NCBI GenBank assembly: GCA_964036315.1
Contig: OZ038482.1
Location: 9,850,698 to 9,914,697 of the forward strand
Length of the DNA: 64,000 nucleotides
Direction of reading: 5' to 3'
Source of the DNA: Acanthosepion esculentum
Taxonomy: Eukaryota; Mollusca; Cephalopoda; Sepiida; Sepiidae
The notes beneath the pieces are model-generated. The model had not been told where the DNA came from, did not search any database, and was given only the letters and a program-made list of their open reading frames with translations. The first letter of the stretch is position 1. Every line of letters begins with the position of its first letter. Shown here in pieces: positions 56,333-64,000 of the stretch. The position numbers and the translations under genes were made by a program.

Positions 56333-58435
56333 TCTTTGTATATAAAATACATGCTTATATTATATTTGCATTTAACTCTCTGATCTATTCAAACGCGAAT
56401 GAATCCGGACTTTTATTGTCGATAACTCCAAAACAGTAGCTTTTATCAAAGTTTTTGTTATTTTCGAATTAAGCATGTAGAATTACATCTAAATGGAACT
56501 ATTCGGGAAATCTTTATTAGAAATTGAGCACGTGGCTTAAACTGCAAATTACCCTCGAGTTGAAATTAGTTTTTTCGTCACCTTTTCAAACATCACTGGC
56601 ATGATACGTGAAATAACAACACAGTGCTGAAACATTTTCCGAAGGTAAAAACTATTTTTATTTTAAGGAGAAAGGAAAATGAATCGTTGTATTTCTATAT
56701 TTGATGGAGCAACAAAATGGGTAAAAAAAAACAAAAACGAAAAAAGAGAAAATAGAAATGACAGGCCAAATATAGAATCAAAATTTATGTACAATATAAC
56801 TTAATTGCATGTTTATATCAGACAATTGAAGTTTGTTTGTATTTAAAAAAGCGCGCGAGAAAGTTGGGTTGTCAGTGATGTAAAAAAACGTAACGCAATG
56901 TGCTTTTTCTGGTACGTTAATTATCCTTTTGCTTCATAAAGTCTATAAAAGCAGAAGATAGTCATTGTTCAGGAAAAAAAAAGTTTTGTTTTCTTTTCTG
57001 GGATGATAATTGTTATTACTGCGAGTGTTGTCAAATATGCGAGTAACTTGGAATCTTTCACAGTGTCAAGACTTAAATTCACTCTGTGCGTGTTGAAATG
57101 TTTTGTATGCGTGCCTTTATATTGGAACAAAGAAGCTAAAAAAGTTTTTACGGGGTAGAGTTTCTAAGTAATGTTGTTGGTTGTAAAACTTTAGTCTGGG
57201 ATCACGTGATACGTCCGTTCTGATTGAATATTTGCCGCTAAAATGGGCGGTGAAATTCTTTTGATACATAACTTTTATTTTTTAATTTCATTTACAGTCA
57301 GGCCTTTCGATTGGCCCAAAATGGTTACCTTTACTAAATCACATACATACTAATTTACTCATCTTGACCCTGTTTGGTCTAAATTCATTAAGGTTAATTT
57401 AGTATGGCACAAGGCTACAATCCAGTCGTACCACGTTATGACGAAATTCACGCCTGTGAAACTATCCCTATTTGATAGGCTTGTAGTGGACGTTTACATA
57501 TACCACGCCCACAAATCACTCAACAGTCATTGGACAGAAAATAAATACTACTTTCTTTAAAGGCACTTTACGCATCGCATGAGCCACATAAAATTTTCTC
57601 ATGTTTTACCTTACCAAACTTGTTATAAAAAATCAGCAATTGGTCGATTTTTGACCAATCACATAAATTGACATTTCTTTCAATATATTTCCCGCTCTCG
57701 TCCCTGGAGCCTATGTTATGTGTATATATAGCAGAAATTAGAGAAAGAACATTAGTAGACTATTAAATTTCAGCAGTCTTAACCACGTATGTGTATTCTC
57801 AATCTTCTACTCACACATAGACACAGACATAAATTACATACACCCAACACTGTGAACTGTCTGTTTCAAAAGCCAAGTGAACTGTTCAAGACTTTATCAT
57901 TCTCTTGCACAACATTCTCACTTTCAAACTCATATATAAAATATTCTTGAACTCTAAACAAATTTAAACAAGAAAAGTTCTTACAACACACATTTGTATT
58001 CCCACACGATACAAGGGGAACTACGTTTTACATCTCAAAATTATTGTCACTAACACAATTGTATATTTACTTGTTTTCAATACATGTTTTTCTTGTTGAC
58101 ATTCAATGATCTCTTGTCATTCTTTTTCGTCTTTCTTTACAAATTAAATGTGGTGTGCTAATTTCAAAACGCAACCTTCATCAAAAACCTTCTGATACAT
58201 TTCTTACCAAACCTCATTAGCGCCCCACAGGCTCACGTAGATATTTATGAAGTCCTGCCCAGGGCCTCTTAGTAATGCTCACTGGCACTGAGCGCATGTT
58301 TCATGCTTAAATTGAATCTTCAGGCCAAATAGGTTGTTGACCCCAATACCCACTTACATATTTACATACGCTCTATCCCTGATATTGAGCACTTTAACCA
58401 TTAAATATAGCATACCATAAAATTATATTTTGTCC
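56330..58435. other. No supported gene; two TATA-like promoter motifs
   Basis: GTCTATAAAAGCAGAAG (56941-56957) and GTGTATATATAGCAGAAA (57720-57737) are similar TATA-type boxes each followed by AGCAGAA. CCAATCAC (57655) lies about 65 bp before the second. The region 57480-58230 could be an LTR but ends are not defined. CGCTCTATCCCTGATATTGA then GCACTTTA at 58369-58396 is the repeat D tail motif. Confidence 0.4.
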
Positions 58436-59745
58436 TATACAGGTTGTATCAAAAATACTTTTACAAACTTTGGGGGCGGGTTCCTGACACCAAAACAAGG
58501 TCAAATGTCAATATAAGCATATGTTCAAAATGGCACCATTGAACCTCAACACAGCAACTCATAAAAAATGTTCGAAATGCCCATCGCTTTCTGCTCCACA
58601 CGCATGCACCAGTTGGATCAGTGACTGGCGGAACCTTATAAATACTCCCACAAATGGTTTTGCATGCCCCCCCCATGACACATTGATAAAGCGTCCCTGC
58701 ATTATTAATGTCTGCTGCATAAAACAATTGTTTTAGGTTGCCTCACAGATAAAAATGTAAAGGATTGAAATCGGGGGAACGTATAGGCCATGGAACTGGT
58801 CCTCACCTACCTATCAATCTTTCATGGTAAATACCAGCCAGTGCAGCGCGAACAATGTGACTAAAATGTGCTGGAGCCCCATCATGCATGAACCACATGC
58901 GTCTTTGTATTTTCAGGAGTACATTCTCTGTCAGGTCTGGGAGTTTGTTCGAAATAAAGTCCCTGTAGACAGCTCCTGTAAGATGTGCTGGGAGAACATA
59001 TAAAACTATCTATTAATTCCAGCTCACGTATTAATCGTAAACTGATGCTGGTGTCTATTCTTCATCGTATCATGGAGATTCCGATCCGCTCACAAATGCT
59101 ATTTGTTATTCCATCTCTTCCAAATATTGCCGCGTCCATAAACAAGAGTAAAGAGACAAACAACGGATCGGCAGTTGGTGCAATAAACCATCGGCAAAAG
59201 TTCTCCCGAGGTGAGGGATCAGAGTGTAAAAATACCCTGCACACGTTGCAAATGATACGGAAACAAGAGCTGCCCTTGAAGTACCTTCCATACGGTACTA
59301 TGAGATGTACAACTTGCTAGGTTCACTTGATGTGTGCTGATACCCGGATCGTTTCTGACAGCTTGTAGAACGTGTTCTCGGTTTTCCTTTATACATAGTC
59401 TGTAGTGCCACGGAGTCTATCTCAGCAACGCGACGATAAACAACAACAACGGTTGGATGACTCGACTGCCTTCAGTATGGAAATGCAATGTATATAAAAA
59501 TGATATCTGCCTATTCATGATATGAATATACTGCCATTGGTAAACGGAACACTTTTCAGTTAACTCAATGTTAAACACGTTAAACACGTTGAATACAGAC
59601 TAACCATAAATGTACAGGAATGACAACTGTAACCCAGTCTTCATGGCAACAACACAGCGCCATCTACCGTAAACTTTAAACTTAATAACACAAAAACGAA
59701 GGATTAGCGGACATATGTTCAAGTATTTTTGATACACGCTGTATA
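58436..59745 (-). mobile_element. Tc1/mariner-superfamily transposon, full-length but decayed
   Basis: Ends are inverted: TATACAGGTTGTATCAAAAA at 58436 and TTTTTGATACACGCTGTATA ending at 59745, with TA edges. The 1.31-kb size is that of a complete element. On the minus strand FCRWFIAPTADPLFVS leads to FMDAAIFGRDGI (about 59110-59142, first Asp). MWFMHDGAPAHF holds the second Asp (58863-58898). SPDFNPLHFYL has His in place of the third acidic residue (about 58747-58777). The spacing between the last two positions is 41 residues, as in DD41D-type members. Two in-frame stops and the His change indicate inactivity. The open frames 58985-59320 and 58521-58736 on plus are shadows. Confidence 0.92.
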
Positions 59746-59854
59746 CGTACACGCGCATGCAAATATACGCACATGAAGAGGAACCAAAGTATTGGTGAAA
59801 GAATTGGGGAAAAATCTACCAACACCAATGCCTGTCAAATAAAAATACTTAAAC
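59746..59854. other. Short spacer
   Basis: Spacer between a transposon and a purine tract; no feature seen. Confidence 0.4.
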
Positions 59855-60066
59855 TGAAAAAAGGAAAGAAATATTGAGAAGCAATTTAAAAGAGAAGACA
59901 AAAAAGTGACAAAAGTGGAGAAAGAGAATATAAAAAAGGAAAAGAAACGACAAAAAAGCGACGAAAGAAGAAAAGAAAAATGAAGATAAAAAAAGGAAAA
60001 GAAAAGAGAAGACAAAGAGCGACAAGAGAGGAAAAGGAAAGAAGAAAAAAGGAAAAGGAAAAGAGA
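59855..60066. repeat. Long homopurine-like tract
   Basis: About 210 bp are almost entirely A and G on the plus strand (AAAAGGAAAAGAAACGAC type), with occasional C and T. Three overlapping Phe/Ser/Leu-rich minus-strand frames (59719-60101) are translations of the complementary pyrimidine tract. Such a tract could form triplex DNA, an inference. Confidence 0.9.
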
Positions 60067-60208
60067 CCAAAATACAAATACCTGCCTACGATAAAATCCA
60101 AAGTTTTTAATGATTAAAAGACAGAGCAGGTGCTTGACACCTGAGATTCGTGTTGCGAAAACATCTGAGTAGTGACTTCATTTGAGTTTATTTTGTGCAG
60201 TGTCGTTG

Positions 60209-60209
<1 letters not shown>

Positions 60210-60286
<77 letters not shown>
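60210..60286. repeat. (TA)n microsatellite
   Basis: TA repeat of about 77 bp at the left edge of module 3. Confidence 0.98.
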
Positions 60287-60288
<2 letters not shown>

Positions 60289-60630
60289 TAAAGAGCCAGG
60301 AACAACTTACCTAGGTTTCACTTAAACGGATCTTCTTACCCTGAAGATCCGTTTAGGTGAACCTAGTTAGGTTGTTCCTGGCTTTTTAAGACTTATTTTA
60401 TTTATCCCAGCTCTACTTAGCGTATTGAGGACTCTACGTTTTAGCTTTTACTCGCTTGGGGTTTTTCTTTGGACTAAAAACTTAAGGCAGTGGACGATTT
60501 GTTTCGCCCTGTTTGGATGTTTCTAGTTCTTTCTTTTTTTTCCCAATTTTTTCCTCGGGTACCAATTTGTTTTGATAGACTTGCAATTTGTACTATCTGA
60601 GGTTTTTTACCAACCGAGTATTACTATTAG

Positions 60631-60634
<4 letters not shown>
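60287..60634 (+). repeat. TA-bounded palindrome module 3
   Basis: The palindrome AAGAGCCAGGAACAAC.. and ..GTTGTTCCTGGCTTTTTA (60291-60390) is followed by CAGCTCTACTTAGCGTATTG (60404-60423) and AGGACTC. The remainder has ACTCGCTTGGGGTTTTTC and TACCAATTTGTTTTGATAGA, matching 19744-19880. It ends at the (TA)n run from 60635. Length about 348 bp. Confidence 0.9.

Positions 60635-60690
<56 letters not shown>
60635..60690. repeat. (TA)n microsatellite
   Basis: TA repeat of about 56 bp at the right edge of module 3. Confidence 0.98.
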
Positions 60691-60694
<4 letters not shown>

Positions 60695-61137
60695 TGTCAT
60701 CCACAGACAGACTGTTTCGCTGCATCACAGCTCATCAGTGTGACAAGACATGGTATTGCCTTAAGTCAGGATCGAAAAAAAGCTCAGCTCATATTAAATG
60801 GAGAACCTTAATATATTTTAATTAAATTTCCAGTGAGCAGTGACCGGCCACGACTAACTGTTTCAAACGTTTTCACGTAATCATTTAAGATGCGTGCATG
60901 CTATGCAAACACCAATTGAACTCATCTAGGGAGAAGAAAAATGATCAACCGACCAGGATGAAAAAGCCGTAAATACACAATTATTTAAAAAAGAAAAAAA
61001 TTGAGAGCTGAACCGAAAGAGTGCCACCCTAAAAGCCCAAAATTTCCATGCATTCATCCTGACTCTATTACGTTTCTATAATAAATACGTTATTTGCTAT
61101 TTTTTTAATGTGATGCATTATTAATGCTAAAAGTATT

Positions 61138-61140
<3 letters not shown>
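60691..61140. other. No recognised gene
   Basis: A 79-codon plus frame (60572-60811) is mostly repeat translation. No other feature is supported. Confidence 0.4.

Positions 61141-61202
<62 letters not shown>
61141..61202. repeat. (TA)n microsatellite
   Basis: TA repeat of about 62 bp at the left edge of module 4. Confidence 0.98.
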
Positions 61203-61205
<3 letters not shown>

Positions 61206-61503
61206 ATTATTTATTTAAAAATTATAACATAAATATGTTATAAAATCACTACAAAAATAGCCATTTTGTTCAACACCTCCAGTGTCTTATCAAGTGATGA
61301 TGTTTAACCTTGATCATCATCACTTGATAAGACACCGGAGGTGTTGAAACAAAATGGCTAGTTTTGTAGTGATCTTATAACATAGTTATGTTATAATTTT
61401 TAAATAAATAATTATATCTGCTCTACTCTGTATTGAGCACTCTTTTAAGAATAATAATTGTTGGTTATTGGAATTTATTCCGTATATACCAATCCTAGAC
61501 TTG

Positions 61504-61509
<6 letters not shown>
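61203..61509 (+). repeat. TA-bounded palindrome module 4
   Basis: A nearly perfect palindrome has arms of about 105 bp (61203-61309 and 61312-61417). AAAATCACTACAAAAATAGC pairs with a copy in the second arm, and GACACCGGAGGTGTTGAAAC with its partner CTCCAGTGTCTTATC. Then CTGCTCTACTCTGTATTGAG (61419) and CACTC follow. The spacer runs to the (TA)n run at 61510. The longest hairpin in the window. Confidence 0.93.

Positions 61510-61578
<69 letters not shown>
61510..61578. repeat. (TA)n microsatellite
   Basis: TA repeat of about 69 bp between module 4 and a LINE 3' end. Confidence 0.98.
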
Positions 61579-61582
<4 letters not shown>

Positions 61583-62960
61583 CGAGTTTACCCCAAGCAA
61601 GACCGTAAAGACACTAAGACACAACGGATTACTTGGTGTGGAAGAATTAGAAAACAGAAACGAAGGAGTGAGAACAAAAGAAGTGTAATCAGTAGGACAG
61701 TAGATAGCGATTGATATTGCATTTAAATTTTTGAAGATTAAGGTTGACTGGAAAGCATGGGGTCGGAAGGGAGTTCCAGAAGCGAGAAGCGCGAGTAAAG
61801 AAACTGTTAGCATAGAACTTTACGGCTACATTTAGGCAGCTAAACTGTAATTGATGAGACCTCGCCCCCAGTCTAGTACTGCGTTTAAATTCGTAAAGTC
61901 TAGGTAGCATAGTAGAGGACAATTACTATGAAAGTATTTATAGAAATGGTACAATGAGGCAACTTTATGGCGGTGAGAAAGTGACTGAAGCCGAGCCACC
62001 AGATCAGGACCAATAATATTGCGGATTCTTATTTTGATTTTTATCAAGGGCTTCTTGATATATAGCACGAGCAACGGTCCATATGTGGCAGTAATATTCT
62101 AAGCATGGATGAATGGTAGAAAAATTGTTGAGTACGACACAGTGAACGAACTTTCTTAACAGCTGACCTAACACTGAATCCAATATAGTTTTCCCACTTC
62201 GTGTCAGCTGAGAACGTTAGCCCGTGAAAGCACAACGAGTGAATCTCCTGGAGGTTAGCATCAGCCATACTGAAAGCACGTAGGAAGGCTCTCTCAGATG
62301 ATTAACAGAGAGCAATTTAGTTTTGGAGACGTTAAAATTAACAAGCTATCCTTTCTCTCAGTTTACAACAGATTGAAGGACGTTGTTGACATCAGCTGCC
62401 ATTTTGACCATATCAAACTGATCAGACTTACTTTCGAGACAGGAATAAATGGTTGTGTCATCAGCATAGATATCAAGTTGAGAGCTGATGCCATCGGAAA
62501 GGTAAGCCAAATAAGATGCAGTTTGGTCATTTTGTATATCAGCTGCCATTTTGACCTTATCAAACTGATCAGACTTACTATCGAGACAGGAATAAATGGC
62601 TGTGTCATCAGCATAGATATCAAGTTGAGAGCTGATGCAATCGGAAAGGTAAGCCAAATAAGATACAGTTTGGTCATTTTGTATATCAGCTGCCATTTTG
62701 ACCTTATCAAACTGATCAGACTTACTATCGAGACAGAAATAAATGGTTGTGTCATCAGCATAGATATCAAGTTGAGAGCTGATGCCATCGGAAAGGTAAG
62801 CCAAATAAGATACAGTTTGGTCATTTTGTATATCAGGTGCCATTTTGACCTTATCGAACTGATCAGACTTACTATCGAGACAGATAAATGGTTGAGTCAT
62901 CAGCATAGATAGTAAGTTGAGAGCTGTATATAATAAAATAATTGATCGACCACGTCCTGG
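61579..62960 (-). pseudogene. Jockey/CR1-like LINE with amplified RT palm segment
   Basis: The minus-strand order is RT palm, thumb, tail and 3' end. The palm piece SSQLDIYADDTTIYSCLDSK is followed by KSDQFDKVKMAADIQNDQT. It is present in four tandem copies between about 62380 and 62935, keeping a 227-codon open frame (62358-63041). After the array, blocks near 62044-62268 (VRSAVKKVRSLCRTQQFFYH) and 61832-62074 (IGPDLVARLQSLSHRHKVAS) lead on. Then LPRLYEFKRSTRLGARSH and FKCNINRYLLS (61689-61922) give the C-terminal tail. The 3' end (TACCCCAAGCAAGACCG on plus, 61586) abuts the (TA)n run. Frameshifts between blocks make it inactive. Confidence 0.92.
62380..62935 (-). repeat. 147-bp tandem array of the RT catalytic segment
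   Basis: CAGCATAGATATCAAGTTGA (the antisense of the YADD region) starts at 62462, 62609 and 62756. A fourth copy starts at 62901 with a 2-bp deletion (GAGACAGATAAATG instead of GAGACAGAAATAAATG). The period is 147 bp, i.e. 49 codons. In the fourth copy the deletion shifts the YADD part out of frame. A 204-codon plus-strand frame (62298-62912) is the antisense shadow. Confidence 0.96.
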
Positions 62961-62984
62961 AGTGATAACACATATGTACACATC

Positions 62985-63585
62985 AATAGCTGTATCTGCA
63001 AAGAAATTTGTGTCGTTCTCTTCAGAATCCATCTTGGACATTTACAAATCTAGCATTCGTCTTTGTATTGAAGATCCTTGACAAAATTCAAAGAAGGATC
63101 TGCAATTTAATTGATCCTAACCTGGCATATCGACTTCATTCATTTTCTCACCGACGGGGAGTGGCTTCTCCCTGTTTTTTTCTACAAATATTTTCATGGC
63201 AACTGCTCTGACGAGCTTTGTTCCTTGGTGCCCCGGCTACATGAATTTAAACGTGCTACTAGCTTAGCATCTCGATCCCACCCTTTTACTATTGAAATAG
63301 CTAAAATACAACCGCCACTTCTACATCAACAGTTTATTTTCTCGCACATCACACCTGTGGAACTCCCTTACGTTTACTCGCTTCTCTGATAACTACAATC
63401 TTCAAAAATTTAAATGCAACGTCAATCGCCATTTTCTGTTTTCTTGAATCCCGTTCATCTTTTGTCCTTTCCTCAATCCTCTCTATACTCAGTCTTCTTT
63501 TTCACTTTCATTCACTGTAACCTCTTGCGTACTAGTGGCATTCCCGCCTTACTTGGGGTGAAATGATTAAAAAAAAAAAAACCAC
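62985..63585 (+). pseudogene. Jockey/CR1-like LINE 3' end, head-to-head with the previous one
   Basis: KFVSFSSESILDIYKSSIRL (about 62999-63058) then a gap to LDKIQRRICNLIDPNLAYRL (63075 onward), HSFSHRRGVASPCF, LVPRLHEFKRATSLASRSHP and FTIEIAK. FKCNVNRHFL-like coding follows near 63410-63440. The end CTTACTTGGGGTGAAATG is at about 63549-63567, followed by a 13-A tract. About 55 codons between CIE and LDKIQ are missing relative to the 30.2-kb copy. Its 5' side faces that of the minus-strand copy ending at about 62960. Confidence 0.88.
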
Positions 63586-64000
63586 CGTCGGGATCATAGA
63601 GTCATGGTGCATTCTGATTCTTGGCAGAGATTGAGTATAGAGATACTCTGATCCTAGGCAGAAGTGCCAATCCAGACTCGTCGCCAGGGGTAGGAGGATT
63701 GGGTGTCTGCTCCTCAGAAAATCATTCACCTCGCGCTCGCCGTGAAAGTAATGTGAATTGATTTTAGTCTGCACCATTCTTACTCGCGACCCTGCTGGCT
63801 TAAAACTCCTCCCTTTTCTCTTCAAAACACTCTGGCAAAGTGCCTGTACCAATCGATATGCTAATATTTTTTTACGGGTATTGTTCTAGTATTCTAATTA
63901 ATAGTAGACTCATTGGACATATAAATAAATAACTTTGAATGACCTCTAAACAGAACATGCCTTTTCTTTGACATTCTTTTGACAATTACTCCTGTGGTTT
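63586..64000. other. No recognised gene
   Basis: A 106-codon minus-strand frame (63532-63852) overlaps the LINE 3' end and has no recognised domain. Confidence 0.4.

Noticed and set aside
59719..60101. Phe/Ser/Leu-rich minus-strand frames resembling membrane proteins
   Set aside because: They lie in a homopurine/homopyrimidine tract; the three frames overlap one another, as expected from composition.
62298..62912. 204-codon plus-strand frame with internal repeats
   Set aside because: It is antisense to the tandem LINE RT segment; the minus strand carries the YADD motif.

Overview
This window looks like transposon-dominated intergenic or intronic DNA from an animal, most likely a mollusc and plausibly a cephalopod. 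That placement is an inference. It rests on the co-occurrence of two tRNA-like SINE families, an RTE-like LINE with a conserved C-terminal tail, a Jockey/CR1-like LINE, a Ty3/gypsy-like pol remnant, several Tc1/mariner elements and a very high density of (TA)n runs; no species marker is visible. The base composition is AT-rich. There is no bacterial-style gene packing, and I found no host protein-coding gene, tRNA, rRNA or CRISPR array that I can support. Nearly every open frame of 60-200 codons is a decayed transposon fragment or a translation of simple repeat.

Layout. 1-1515 is a 97-bp minisatellite that grew from the tail of a SINE. 2.8-7.3 kb holds LINE and SINE fragments, including a 144-bp tandem triplication of an RTE-like LINE tail. 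7.75-8.27 kb is a 16-bp satellite. 9.94-10.69 kb is an internally deleted mariner with near-perfect inverted ends. 11.7-17.2 kb is crowded with (TA)n runs, foldback palindromes, a Tc1/mariner deletion derivative and a Ty3/gypsy pol remnant. 17.8-27.2 kb mixes deleted Tc1/mariner elements, RTE-like and Jockey-like LINE pieces, SINEs, and a Tc1 derivative inserted in an AT-rich repeat. 28-36.5 kb holds a 43-bp repeat, more LINE and SINE copies, and an RTE-like LINE interrupted by a SINE. 36.5-47 kb is more sparsely annotated, with LTR-like promoter segments, two mariner remnants and a degraded RT-type tail. 47-51 kb is an RTE-like LINE copy plus a minus-strand LINE whose ORF is split by an LTR-like insert and whose tail is tandemly repeated. 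51.8-54.1 kb is a diverged satellite split by a probable solo LTR. 54-61.5 kb is (TA)n-rich with a 1.3-kb Tc1/mariner-superfamily element. The end holds two Jockey-like LINE copies arranged head to head, one with four tandem copies of its RT catalytic segment.

Two patterns deserve attention. First, four 300-350-bp modules lie between (TA)n runs; each has a long palindrome followed by a shared motif close to GCTCTACT..GTATTGAGCAC, and the palindromic cores differ. Second, three LINE ORFs in two families carry internal tandem amplifications of 144, 114 and 147 bp, all multiples of three. Nothing here forms an operon or pathway; the functional logic is that of nested and decaying mobile elements.
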